The notes below the pieces were generated by a model. It was given only the letters and a program-made list of their open reading frames with translations, was not told the DNA's origin and did no database searches. Both the position numbers and the translations under genes were made by a program. 36,916 bases of DNA from Spirogloea muscicola (lineage: Eukaryota > Streptophyta > Zygnematophyceae > Spirogloeales > Spirogloeaceae): contig WELB01000137.1 of assembly GCA_009602725.1 (NCBI GenBank), positions 54,990-91,905 on the forward strand, in the 5' to 3' direction. Position 1 is the first letter of the stretch. The number at the start of each line of letters is the position of its first letter. Positions 1 through 10,239 of this stretch are shown here, piece after piece.

Positions 1-483
1 GCCTCCTCGTCGGCCTCGAAGCGAGGCGAGGCTTTGGCGCCACCGCCTTCGCCTGCGCCTCCTGCCACCGCCACCTGCGCTCGCGGCGCCTGCGGCAGCA
101 AGCGGCAACCGCGGCAAGCAGCAACCTCTAGTTGGAGGGGCCCTCCACGCGCGACTTATCCTTGGTGTAAGCTTCTCCTCCAACAGTCATGGCTTCGAAT
201 TCTTGGTTGCTCGCACTTGCTGCTGTGAGGGCACGGCCTGCGCATGCCGTACACAACCACGATAGTCTTGAGCACTCTCGCCTCATTGCATTGTGTTAGT
301 CGCCTTTGAATGGCATACTTTGCTTGAGACAACTCTTCCTTGCAGCCTTCCGAGCTTGCTTGACCTACTTATGCATCTCCCAAGGGCTTCCTCCTTAAGG
401 CTATGGCCGCACAGTGCCTCGTAGACATGCGAATCCTGATGTCAAGGGTATGCACGTTCGCGTCTTCTTGCAGGAATGTAAAC
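1..483. other. No recognisable gene
   Basis: The first 150 bases are GC-rich with repeated CCG/CTG-like triplets and the rest is of mixed composition. Short open frames exist but show no recognisable domain. I see nothing else here. Confidence 0.5.
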
Positions 484-765
484 ATGGCCACAGTGAAAAA
501 GAACACTAGGGTCGGTTTCTCGAACCAAAACAGAAAACACATATGTGAACTGAAACGTCTCAATCCTTCATTTTACCAAAAGGAGATTGCCAGAGAGGCA
601 ACGAAAAACCTTAGAAAACAAGTCAGTCGCACGAATGTATGCAAAGTTCTTCGTGATGAGCACAAGTGGATGACAATGCCTACGACAACCCAAGACCAAA
701 TGCGGCAACGAAATCCGAAGTGGAAGGATGTTGAGAAAGCCATTTTTTTATGGTTTCAAGATGTA
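484..765 (+). pseudogene. pogo/Tigger-like transposase, N-terminal DNA-binding remnant
   Basis: The frame opened by ATG 484 (also open upstream from 403) encodes about 94 residues resembling the bipartite helix-turn-helix DNA-binding region of CENP-B/Tigger/pogo transposases. The first part has KRLNPSFYQKEIAREA followed by a second helix ending in VCKVLRDEHKWM. The second part has the CENP-B-type signature NPKWKDVEKAIFLWFQD. In intact elements a DDE catalytic domain follows. Here similarity stops at about 765, where the bases GTATGTAG could be a splice donor, and the frame runs on to 933 without recognisable content. No DDE domain was found nearby, so this is either a 5' remnant or a domesticated DNA-binding exon. 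Family assignment rests on motif recognition only. Confidence 0.6.
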
Positions 766-1485
766 TGTAGTTTCCTCCCCTTTGTGGCTTGGTGCATGCT
801 AATGCCCACCATGGAATCTGTGCATAGCATTTTGATACAATGTGTCTTTTGTACTTGCTCACAAGTGAATTGCCATCTCGATTGCCGTGTTTCTCGAGCG
901 GCTTCCCCTCCTTCGCACCCATGGCCACCTTGAGAGTGGTTGCCACCATTGCCTGCGTTCGGGTGTCTCTTTGTGGTAGAAGTGGATGCCCATGTGGGCT
1001 ATTGTGGTGCCAAGAGAATGATGCTTGCAACCACGTTGCCACCTGAGCTTTGCTCATTCGCCAGTTTTCCAATATAATATTGTATATTTGCTGATTGTCA
1101 CTGTATAGGCACATTTGGGGGCAATAGTGCCTCTGCAAGGACACAAGAACCTCTCCATATAGTCACACATTTTCGCCAAACCGGCCGATGTGCCTATAAC
1201 AAGGTTTGACTGTATTGGCGAGCACTTCCTCTTGTTGAAGCCAGGCAGCCCCCCTGGTTGACCCGGCCGCCGCTCGATGGCCTGCCGGGCAAGTCGCTGG
1301 AGGAGATCCAGCCAGCCGCTGCCATAAGCCCCGTGGACGTCGGGCAGGGCGAAAATAGCGGTCTCAGGCTACACTGGCCTTGGGATCGAGGGTGGAGGGG
1401 GAACCAAATGGGCCAAAGAGCCTGCTCCAAAGAAAACAGTACCATTTCCGACCGAAGGTAAGCGAGCGGAGGGCTAAAACCGAGC
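766..1485. other. No recognisable gene
   Basis: Open frames on both strands are short and have no family features. A short segment at about 1,362-1,420 (CACTGGCCTT next to GGTCTCAGG) reappears in inverted orientation at about 3,340-3,402, so part of this stretch is repeat-derived. Confidence 0.4.
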
Positions 1486-1645
1486 TTTTTGGTCTGGCTC
1501 CTCAGTATAGCTTGTCAGATATGCATGTGCTCACTTGGGGATATTAGTGTCCCCCCTAGCCAGCTCATTACCCAATTAAGAGGACATCTGTAAGCCTAGA
1601 ATTGGCCTCCCTTTCAATTTCATGCGCACCGCGCGCCTTCCCTTC
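1486..1645 (+). mobile_element. LINE 3' tail, 5'-truncated
   Basis: This matches, in inverted orientation, the tail of the LINE copy at 6,912-7,060. It covers the last codons (SLSDMHVLT then W/R-G-Y and a stop) and about 100 bases of 3' untranslated sequence ending near CATGCGCACCGCGCGCCTTC. Because the other copy ends abruptly against gypsy sequence at 6,912, the LINE 3' terminus can be placed near 1,640-1,645 here. Only the tail is present, as expected for a 5'-truncated insertion. Confidence 0.7.
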
Positions 1646-1678
1646 TACTCGGTCAAGTCTCTTCCTTCGAGCCGACCT

Positions 1679-1772
1679 GCCGCCGCCGCCGCCGTCGCTG
1701 CTGTCGTCGTCGCTGCCATTGCCGCTGCTGTCGCCGCCGCTGCTGTCGTCACTGTCTCCGCCGCCACCACCG
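1679..1772. repeat. Imperfect trinucleotide microsatellite (CCG/GTC type)
   Basis: About 94 bases are built from CCG, CTG and GTC triplets. In different frames this gives Pro/Ser/Leu-rich or Ser/Asp/Gly-rich open frames, which I attribute to the repeat rather than to a gene. It lies just beyond the inferred LINE 3' end. Confidence 0.8.
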
Positions 1773-2440
1773 CTGAACAACCAGCGGACATCGAGTGAGC
1801 GTTCCGGACGTGTCAGGAAGGCACGGGCTGCCCCGTTAGGTCGCCTACTTGAGGAGCCTTCTACCGTCAAACTCCGTCAACCGGTATGTAAACCGGTGCA
1901 TTGGCAAGACGAAATCGGACTCCATCACAAGCTCTAATGACCTTCTTATTCCGATACTGCACTATCTATCTCATCTCAACCCAAGTAATGTCCAACTTTC
2001 TCGTTTTCTACTTCCTTTCACAATGTTTGGCGTTGCCGATCATGTCAACTCTACCTTGTCACCTGAAATTCACAAAACTCTGTCCTATCGACGTTAACTA
2101 GCAACCAACACCAGGTGGCACGACAGCCCCCGCCCCTGAGCTCACCAAAGAGAGTAGTCCCGCTCGGTGGATTGTCCACTCTCTTTCTCCTTTCACACAG
2201 TCCTGAGCCTATTGTCCTCTTCTCTCTTGCCGCAGCAGCTGTTGCATATTTGGACGTCTTGTCCACCTTCCTGATTATTTTCTCCTGCCTGTTTCCTGGA
2301 CCTATTGGGTCCTCCTTTGGAGGGGAGGATATGTAGAGCTCAAAGTGATAAGTGGCCTCACCTGCATCTTGGCTACTCACTAAATGTCAAGCCCAATCTA
2401 GCTTCAAGACTTGCATAGATGTCGAGTACCATATTGGCAG
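1773..2440. other. No recognisable gene
   Basis: Frames such as 2,115-2,336 (hydrophobic, Pro/Leu-rich) have no identifiable domain. The sequence is transposon-nest-like, but I cannot assign it. Confidence 0.4.
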
Positions 2441-3004
2441 GACATGACACAAAGACGCACTCGACCAACTTGAAGCACAACGGCTCATCACTATTCTCCT
2501 CGTGAGCTCCTGCAAAGGGGTAATGGCTACGAGGCAGCCATAACAGAAATGTTGGAGCAGGAGCGCCCGTGAGAAGAAAAGGCAGTTAAGCAAGAAAGTG
2601 GCTCTCCCAATGGGGGCAAGGGCTGTGAAAAGCCAACCCGAAAAGAGTTGACAAGAGTCGAAGGGGTCAAATGCTGGAGGAGCCTAAAAGTGATATGTCA
2701 GAACGGGTGTAGGATGGACCACTCAGTAGCTACAAGTGAGGAGCCTCAAATCTGACAGACTAGCAGCCGGAAAGCAATCCCCCTGACTAAAGCCAGAGGC
2801 TGCAGCGAGAGCACGGCCAGCACGCAGATGCAAGGCATGTGCCGTGGACCGCTGGAGGGAGATGGACAAACGCATGCGATAGACCTGAGCTAGCGAGCCA
2901 GCGGCGTTGAAGTCAGCCGGCTCACCTCGCCCACGGGACACAGCGCGTCGCGTAAGTCTGGCCAGCAGGTCGAGCCACTGGAAACCAAGAGCCCAGTGCA
3001 CATC
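2441..3004 (-). mobile_element. LINE 3' end: C-terminal codons plus long 3' tail
   Basis: Reading leftwards from about 3,001, roughly 90 residues match the extreme C-terminus of the LINE protein seen at 13,800-14,003: ALGFQWLDLLARL, AAGSLAQVYRMRLS, LHLRAGRALAAASG, ending SDLRLLTCSY and a stop near 2,723. The 3' tail continues to about 2,441 and contains the family stem-loop at 2,620-2,639. Its distal part matches 21,500-21,680. The copy is 5'-truncated at about 3,004 and lacks the reverse transcriptase and endonuclease. Confidence 0.75.
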
Positions 3005-3939
3005 CCCGGCCAGGGGTCGACAGCCTCAGAGCACATCGAGGCAATGCTCGATATCTGCACCTCAAACACAAGGTCACGATGTTTCGTGCTTTACCTGTGT
3101 CACCGATTCTGACGCGACCGGCGGCGGAGTCACCCGGGGTCTAACAGCGCAGCTGCCCTCCCTGTGAGCACACGCCTCCCTGGCTTGTCCCGACAGGAGC
3201 GAAGACGCCCGACGGCAATGCGGCGACGGCGGCGGCGCTGGAGGCAGTTCTGCAAGAGCAAAAGACTGGACCGAGTGGACTGCTCGGCCCCGACCCTCCG
3301 CACCCCTTATCATCGGTCATGCAAAGAATCACTTGTTTTTGGGGGCTGGCCATTTGGCCCGTTCCGGCACCCCAGGTCTCAAGGCCAGTGTAGCCTGAGA
3401 CCGTCTCAAAGGCCAGTGTAGCCCGAGACTGTAAATTCTACCAGTACCTACCTTTACCCGCGGCTAGCCTGGCCGGTACTCGCCATCACTCGTCAAGCTG
3501 TGTCCCACCCATCGAAGCGGGCCTTAGGGCTTCTCAGCTTCTCTTTGGGCTTCCTTTGAGCGGTTCGGGCGGCAGGATAGGGGCTGCTTGCCGTTGATGG
3601 GGAAGGCACAGCAGCGGATCGGGTGGTGCTCCGACGCCGAGCCAGATTGGGGCGTATCCTTCCTGACAGACGTGGAGCCGGAGGTGACTTGGTTGCGACC
3701 CATTCACACTAGAGCACATGTGAGTCCACCTGTTATGTCCACGTATACCGCCACGTCACCATCCTTGTCAGAACGACACAAATGGACCACCGACGGTATA
3801 TCTCACGACATGTGTGCATATCGTTGCCATGATGCCTGGATTGCTGCTGAGCAACCCTTGTCTTGCAGAATACAAGGACATGGTTGTGAAAGTAGGTGTG
3901 ATGCTAAGGAGGCCAAACGGACGTTACATGTGACATCTC
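3005..3939. other. No recognisable gene
   Basis: Several open frames (for example 3,588-4,085, plus strand) are long enough to notice but show no domain, signal peptide or similarity to other parts of the window. The stretch contains the short tandem repeat at 3,376-3,431. Confidence 0.4.
3376..3431. repeat. Two-unit tandem repeat with palindromic ends
   Basis: Two near-identical units of 27 and 29 bases share GGCCAGTGTAGCC. Each unit begins GTCTCA and ends TGAGACC or CGAGACT, so each has inverted ends. A third, inverted copy lies at about 1,362-1,388. Confidence 0.75.
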
Positions 3940-4440
3940 TGGTCCTAATCACACAATTAGGGTCAGAATGTCCTGTTTGGGTTTCGGACATAGGGTGTTT
4001 TGGAGACAATCCCCTTACAGAGTGGAACGCCAGCGCACACAGCGCACACATATGCGCACAGAGCGCAGCGGAAGTCTTACCCTGAGGCACCGCCGGAAGG
4101 CGGCTACTCGACCAGGGTCAGCAACTGTCCCCGCAAGGGGCGCAGCCATGGTACTTACGGAGAGCCGGCGAGGCCCGCAGCGACGAGCTGCGGCGACGGG
4201 CTGGGCAGCAGGCGGCAGCAGCAGAGCTGTGGCGGCAACTGCGGCAGCAGGCAGCAGCAGGGCAGTGCCTCTCTTGGCGTCACGGGTCCGACTGAGGAGT
4301 CTGGCCTCTGCCTACTACTGATAAGCGTTCCATCTGCCACCCCTCCCCTGAGGGTGGACGAGGGTCGCCCCCAAGGTCCTTCCCGGAGGGGCGGGCCTGA
4401 CAAGGGGACACGACGGGCGCACAGGGCCAGATGCCAGTAG
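3940..4440 (+). repeat. GC-rich dispersed repeat, copy 1 of 3
   Basis: This segment resembles 12,280-12,690 (plus) and 16,460-16,040 (minus). Shared landmarks in order are an AGTGGAACGC block, AGCGGAAG, a CAGCAG/CGGCGG-rich stretch with GCAGCAGACGG-like words, TGTGGCGGC, and a final block CCATCTGC..CCCTC. This copy is the most diverged, with extra bases between the first two blocks. I see no conserved reading frame, so it is probably a non-coding repeat. Confidence 0.6.
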
Positions 4441-6033
4441 CACGAGTCCAAGGGACTAGCGCCAAGAGGTGGCGCGCCAAGCCAAGAGCCTGGCTCACGG
4501 GGCCAAGGGACTGAGGACATGAGGACTGTGGCCATGAGGCCATGTGGCCAAGCTGGCTCACAGCCCGAAGGACGTTGGCCTGAGGGAGAGCTGGCCCACC
4601 CGGCCAGCCAGCAGGGCGTGGGCCCGAGGCGTCCGCACGTGGTACGGAGCCCGGGACCTCGAACCGAACTTAGCTACATACAGTGGAGCAAAACCTACCG
4701 GTACCGTTTGGGACTTCCAAAAGGTAGATACGATACAATCATGTAATGTTACCGGCACTGTTGGCACTCTTAAACGGAGGGAACGTTACATTACAAGTGC
4801 GGGAGGTCTGCAATACGGGAAGGGTTGCTTGTAAGATAAAGAGATATGAGGACTGTGTATCCGTGGGCCCTGTTTTAGGACGGCGTCAATTTCGCCGCAT
4901 CCATCCCCGTGGAAGAACCCATGTACCGACCAAGCGACATGCGGCTTCCTATTCTTGAGCTCCTGCGTCCAGACCTGTGCCATTATGAGCCCTTTGGCAG
5001 CCATGGTCCCTCCGTAAAGTCCATCGCTGCTGCTAATCGTAGATTTACGTCCCAGTGTCTCCGGCAGCCCATGATATTCTCAAATAGTCACCTAATGTGA
5101 TCATTCTGAATAAGGATCTAGATCAAAAGTTGAGTACCATTCTCTTTGTCTTGATGCGATATCTTCATTCTCTATTAGGAAAAAAGCTAATGCCCCTCTT
5201 TGTACTTACGTAGACCGTCATCGATAAGCTCCCTCCGTTAACTCTTGGGCACCAGACGTCTGTTGCCTGTGGTTGTTTACATCGACAACACTCATAAGGG
5301 CTGTAATACGGCCAAATGACAGGGATAGCATCGCGATAGAGATGTCAAAGCTACCGTGCGCAAGAGCTGCGTATGTTGTGAGTCTTTGCTCAGGAACACA
5401 TTAGGAAGGTACGATCTGCGATACAACGAGTTAAGGGGTGTGGATGGAGACCATGCCCATAGCATAGGCATGTACAAGGAGCACAAGACAGGGCTTTTGC
5501 AAGGCATAGGAGCACTCCGATTAGAGCAACCAGAGCTGTTTGTGAACAATTACACCAGGCTGTTGCAGCGCACTCCTACTCTTTTTTCGGATGGCACAGC
5601 CTCCGAGATAGAGACCTCATCAAGCATAAGGCTTGGATTGGGAGATATTACCGCCCTAGTCTTGAAGATGGACTTTCTAACATCCAGCTCCGCTACGGGT
5701 CTCCGGGAATCTAATTCTACAATGCTTGCACCCTAGCGCTGGTGGCCGAAGGCCCCCTTGTTGCATGGATTCCTTCTAATCAGTTGCAGGAAGTTGCGAA
5801 CATGTATTTGAGCTGGACAGTTTACACGGTACTAAAGAACCGGTGTTCTTTATTGTGCCGTGCAGTTGTGGAGCAAATTCCTACCTCCAAAGGGGCTGGC
5901 CTTGTTGTGTCGCCAAAAGGCGGGCCACACCACGTGAAGTACGGATTGGAGGCCTTTTTCCAAGTCCTCTTAAATTGCTCGTATCAGTAGCTCGTTATAA
6001 ATTTCTTGCGGTAGTGAGTGCCTCGGCACTACT
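4441..6033. other. No recognisable gene; possible decayed 5' part of the gypsy element
   Basis: Open frames at 5,356-5,736 and 5,742-5,990 lie just upstream of the protease motif, where a Ty3/gypsy gag would be expected. Neither shows a CCHC zinc knuckle or other gag hallmark. I could not identify a long terminal repeat or primer-binding site. Confidence 0.35.
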
Positions 6034-6911
6034 ATGTTGTCTTCAGGACCGGCGGCTAATCAGCCAGCCCAGATCCTCATCGATACGGGGGCTTCGGTCT
6101 ACTGTGGCAGTAGGAAACTCATGAGTGACAATGGTTGCTCTATCGCAAGCTACACTGGCAGATGGACAAAGCGCCAAAGACATGTGCCTGTGTGAAACCC
6201 CTGTACGCATGCACAATTACAAGACGGTTGTGTCTCGCCATGTCATTGAATTGGCACTGGGTTTTCTTGTGATGTTGGGCGATGATTGGTTGTGTGCCGC
6301 CGCGGCCCTCCTCGGCTTTGACGCGCGGACTTGCTCGGGTCGACGGGGTGCTCGTCGTTTCGTACTGTACGAAGACGTCCCCCACGTATCATCGCCTGTG
6401 ACAAGGCTCCTCTATTCAGCTGTCGGCTCTGCAGTTTAACAGGGTCCTTCACGTAGAACCCACCTCGGCTGTGTATCTGTAAGTGGTGATGAAATATGAA
6501 CCCCCCTGACTCAGTAGTTAGTGAGTAATGTGGCCTCACATGGTGCGGCTCTTGACAGTCTGTTGGCGGAGTTTTTGGATGTGTTCCCCGATGCTCTCCC
6601 AGACAGTTTGCCTCCGGACCCAGGCGTGGCTCATGCCATTCCACTGGAGCCCGGCGCTTCACCACCATACCGTCCTAGGTACCGACTGAGTCCTCTCCAC
6701 ATTTGGGAGATGCAGTCCCAATCGGAGGAACTGCTCCGAAAAGGGCACTTTGAGCCTTCCCAGTCACCGTATGGTGCACCAATCCTGTTCGTGAAGAAGA
6801 AAGATGGTAGTCTTCGAATGTGCATCCATTATCGAGCTCTGAACAAGCTCACTGTCAAGAACCGGTACCCTTTGCCTCGAATTGACGACCTCTTCGATCG
6901 TCTCGCGGGAG
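6034..6911 (+). pseudogene. gypsy pol, protease and first half of reverse transcriptase
   Basis: The protease active-site motif LIDTGAS is encoded at about 6,085-6,105. A stop and frameshift follow, then a hydrophobic segment with the flap-like LGDDWLC. The RT N-terminal half, in the frame from 6,521, shows the typical gypsy run: [20 protein letters not shown], then [20 protein letters not shown], then [20 protein letters not shown], then [17 protein letters not shown]. Similarity stops at 6,911 exactly where LINE sequence starts. The catalytic YxDD motif lies beyond the interruption. Confidence 0.85.
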
Positions 6912-8370
6912 AGAGAAGGCGCGCCGTGCGCATGAAAATGAAAGGGAGGCCAATTCTAGCCTTACAAATGTCTTCTTAACTGGGTAATGAGCTGGCTAAG
7001 GGGGACACTAAATATCCCCGAGTGAGCACATGCATATCTGACAAGCTATACTGAGGAGCCAAACCACCCCCACGGAAGCCATTAGCCTGGGCTAATGCAT
7101 GACCAGCACGCTGGTGGATCGCGAGTGCGTGAGAGCGCTGCAGACTCAACGATAACCGCATTCTAAAGCATGCAACTATGGCTTGCGGGACGCTAGAATG
7201 GCCTAAGCTACCCGCCCGACTACGTCGGCGGGCATCGACATGCAGTGCCAGGCGATGGAGGAGGGCAGACCACTTCGTTCCGTAGCCGCCGTAGATGTCC
7301 ATGGCGCATGGGAAGAAGTGGTCGCCCCGGGGTTGGTCACTATAGAGCCTCTCCTTCTTCCTCTCCGCATGATGGGTCGCCCAACGTGGCACAGTCGGTG
7401 TGGGTGCCCCTGGTTGGAATGCGTCGATGAGAACGACGTCGAGGAGAAGACGAGGCCCACCACTCCGGGGGGTGGCCACCACATCCTGACGCCTGCCGCA
7501 AGGCCTGCCTCCCACGCTTCTGGAGTACCGGCATAATGCCCGGCACCTCCATGGCCGCATGATAACCTGCCTCGCGCACCAAGCCATACATAGCGTCTCT
7601 GAGAAGAGTTTGGGAGGCATTACGTTCACTTCCCTCCACACATCGAAGCATGTGAGCTGCCAAAAAGACTTCATCCTCCGAACGATGACCACATTCTCAC
7701 TGTCGAATGCCAGCCAAACAAAGTGGAGGGAGGCCGACATGGTGGTGGACAGCCGTCCGGAAGAGGTCGTCGGAGAGCCGGAGGGATTCGTATATCGGCA
7801 AAGCGTTGAGCCACTCCGACGCCCCCGGAGAGCTGATGGAGTGGAGACGAGAGAGCCCTCGCCCATCCTCCTTGAGCAGAGCTTGGAGCTGGCTCATGGC
7901 GTGCTCATTGGCTGCGCGTGAAAAACGAGCTTGAGCCTTCAGATCAGAGCATCTTGCCCACGCCGCGAAATCGACCTGATCTGCCGCAAGTGATGGGAAG
8001 GAGCGGAGAAGGTCTCTGCGAACGCCAGAGAGGGAGGTTTGAAAGGGCAGGGTCCCATTTGCCACTCCAGCTATTGCTGGTGCCAGCACTGGCTGACCCC
8101 TCCTGATGAAGCGCGTTGAGATTGTGGAGGCCACTTGCGCCCAACACCCCAGGTGTGCCGCGCGAGCCAGGTAAGCCAGTGGGCGGCAGCCAAGGCCGCC
8201 CTTGCCTACAGGGAGCGTCATTTGGAGGAGGGCGGCAGGCGATGTAGGGAGTGCCGGGTGGTCCAGCAGGCCGAGCAGAGCCTGTTGGAGGCTGCCATCC
8301 GCGGCGGCATATATGTTGTCCAGAGCGGTAGTGGGAGGAACTGCCCGCGGAAGCTGAAGGGTGGGAGGGA
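6912..8370 (-). mobile_element. LINE copy inserted in antisense inside the gypsy reverse transcriptase
   Basis: Read leftwards from 8,370 this is a 5'-truncated LINE. The post-RT region (AVPPTTALDNIYAAADGSLQ, LPVGKGGLGCRPLAYLARAA) comes first, then a remnant of the zinc-motif block (AAHMLRCVEGSERN), the endonuclease-like core (RRQDVVATPRSGGPRLLLDV) and the C-terminus (SLSDMHVLTRGY). The tail abuts gypsy sequence at 6,912. The protein changes frame at least twice and the CxC half of the zinc motif is lost, so it is dead. The gypsy bases on the two sides join correctly (LFDRLAG to ADVYSSLDLQ), with GGGA present at both junctions as a possible 4-bp target duplication. Confidence 0.85.
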
Positions 8371-9000
8371 TGCCGATGTGTACAGCTCCCTCGATCTGCA
8401 AAGCGGGCATCACCAAGTTCGTATCACACTTGAGGACGTTCAGCGTTCCATACGCCGCTCGGTCACTTCCGATTCAAGGTGCACAGCTTTGGCTTAAGCG
8501 ATGCACCTGCCGCATTTCAGGCTGTGATTACAAAAGTTTTTGGCCCCCTGCTCTATAATTTCGTGCTGGTTTACTTGAATGACATACTGGTGTTCAGTTA
8601 AACGCCCGAGGATCACGTACTGCACTTGCGGCAGGTGCTGCCATTGCTGCGTGCAAAGCAATTGTATGCCAAGAGATCTAAATGTTCATTTAACCAGCCG
8701 GAGCTGACATGTTTGGGGCATGTTGCGCGCAAAGACGGGGTTCGCGTCGACCTCAAAGAGACTGCAGTAGTAAAGGACTGGCCAGTGCCACGGAATGCGC
8801 CACAGTTGCGTCCCTTCTTGGGATTTATAACAAAGTACTTCCGTAAGTTCCTGCAATGGCATCTCCTCTAACGAAGCTTACTCGCAAGGACCTCAGCTGG
8901 GTGTGGACGTCCGAATGCCAAAGGGCATTCGAGGATATCAGACGGGACCTAGTGCATCCACCCGTTGTGGCCTTGCCTTGCCTTTCTGCGCCATACGGCT
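8371..9000 (+). pseudogene. gypsy pol, second half of reverse transcriptase
   Basis: The frame resumes with ADVYSSLDLQSGHHQVRIT. After frame changes come the catalytic region (FVLVYLNDILVFS, where the canonical YLDDIL is changed to YLNDIL, followed by a stop) and the thumb/connection: LRAKQLYAKRSKCSFNQPEL, TCLGHVARKDGVRVD, FLGFITKYFRKFLQW and LTKLTRKDLSWVWTSECQRA. One catalytic Asp is therefore replaced by Asn. Gypsy similarity fades at about 9,000, where a short LINE-tail-like segment begins. Confidence 0.85.
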
Positions 9001-9007
9001 CCTATAC

Positions 9008-9050
9008 CTTGTCCATTCCTTTGGATTGGCCTCTCACAGCCACCAGTCAA
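9008..9050 (+). mobile_element. Short LINE 3'-tail fragment in the gypsy element
   Basis: The words CCTTGTCCATTCCTTTGG and TTGGCCTCTCACAGCCACC match the LINE tail consensus (compare 21,157-21,190 and the minus strand at 22,084-22,120). It interrupts gypsy coding similarity between RT and RNase H. It is very short, so the call is tentative. Confidence 0.45.
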
Positions 9051-9093
9051 TTTGGCAGCGCTGCTTCTTTCAAGAAGGCGTGCCTTGCAAAAT

Positions 9094-10020
9094 CGGTTGT
9101 ACCGGACCATTGCCCCGTTGACGTACTTTCACATGCAACAGCAATTGAGTAGTCGTCAAGCACGTGGGCTGAGTGCATGGCCACATTCCGCCGCCGCCGC
9201 TGACTGGCGGGCTCGGCAGGGCCTGGGCGCGGGACGACGACGGCGGCGGCGACGGCGACGGCGACGGCGGCGGCGGCGGCGGCGGCGGAATAATGTGGCC
9301 ATGCACTCAGTCCACCGTGCTTGACGCCTACTCAATTGCTGTTGCGTGTGAAAGTAGGTCAACGGGCAATGGTCCGCTACAACCGTAAAGTCAAAACCCT
9401 CGAGATAGCATCGCCACACACGTAATGCGTGCACAACAGCAAGGAGCTCTTGCTCCCCCGTAGTGTAGTCACGCTCTGCCGGACGAAGCAGGCGACTCTC
9501 AAATGCCACGGAGTGACCCTCCTGCAAGAGAACGGCAACCAATGCCGATCAAAGAGGCGTACTACTTGTGTGGGTTACGTGTGGGTTACTTGAAGCAGTA
9601 TGTGACGCCTCTTTGATCCGCATTGGTTGCCGTTCTCCATGGCATTTGAGAGTCGCCTGCTTCGTCCGGCAGAGCGTGACTACACTACGGGGGAGCAAGA
9701 GCTCCTTGCTGTTGTGCACGCCCTACGTGTGTGGCGATGCTATCTCGAGGGTGTTGACTTTACGGTCGTAACGGACCATTTCCCGTTGACCTACTTTCAC
9801 ACGCAACAGCAATTTGAGGAGGCGTCAAGCACGGTGGGCTGAGTGCATGGCCACATTCCGCCGCCGCCGTCGTCGTCGTCCCGCGCCCAGGCCCTGCCGA
9901 GCCCGCCAGTCAGCGGCGGCGGCGGAATGTGGCCATGCACTCAGCCCACCGTGCTTGACGCCTACTCAATTGCTGTTGCGTGTGAAAGTACGTCAACGGG
10001 GCAATGGTCCGTTACAACCG
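9094..10020. repeat. Foldback palindrome carrying inverted copies of the gypsy RNase H region
   Basis: The left arm (9,094-9,560) and right arm (9,605-10,020) are inverted copies separated by about 44 bases that contain a TGTGGGTTAC tandem. Each arm contains the RNase H block (RLLRPAERDYTTGEQELLAV, then VVHALRVWRCYLEG, then DHxPLTYFHTQQQ). Each also contains a second, shorter inverted copy of the DHxPLTYFH end around a GGC/GAC microsatellite, so the whole is nested inverted repeats. The right-hand plus-strand copy (9,640-9,835) joins the downstream gypsy sequence and is the original orientation. The left arm has a 17-base stretch near 9,520 (GGGTCACTCC and neighbours) that the right arm lacks. 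Confidence 0.85.
9236..9290. repeat. GGC/GAC microsatellite in the left palindrome arm
   Basis: A run of CGG/CGA triplets of about 55 bases gives artefactual poly-Arg, poly-Gly/Asp and poly-Pro frames on both strands. The equivalent run in the right arm is shorter, so the tract has changed length since the duplication. Confidence 0.85.
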
Positions 10021-10239
10021 TAAGTTCAACAGTGGGTGTACAGCCCTGGAAGGATGATGCGGACCTGGTGAGCCGCAGAAGTCCCAGGGGCTGCTGTGGC
10101 GGCTGTCTTGCACGCCTCAGGGGTTCAGACTGCAGACGTGCGGGCTGCTCGACGGTTCACCGCCACCTGTCTGTGATGGGTATGGCACAGACCCATGGTT
10201 GCAAATAAAGCCAATTCACGCATGCTATTAATGACCGAG

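Noticed and set aside
1568-1870. Ser/Asp/Gly-rich minus-strand frame
   Set aside because: Explained by the CCG/GTC microsatellite.
3588-4085. 165-codon open frame on the plus strand
   Set aside because: No domain, biased composition or conservation. It overlaps an equally long antisense frame and runs into a dispersed repeat.
9156-9542. 128-codon minus-strand frame with RNase H motifs and a poly-Arg end
   Set aside because: It is the inverted arm of the gypsy palindrome read through a triplet repeat, not a separate gene.
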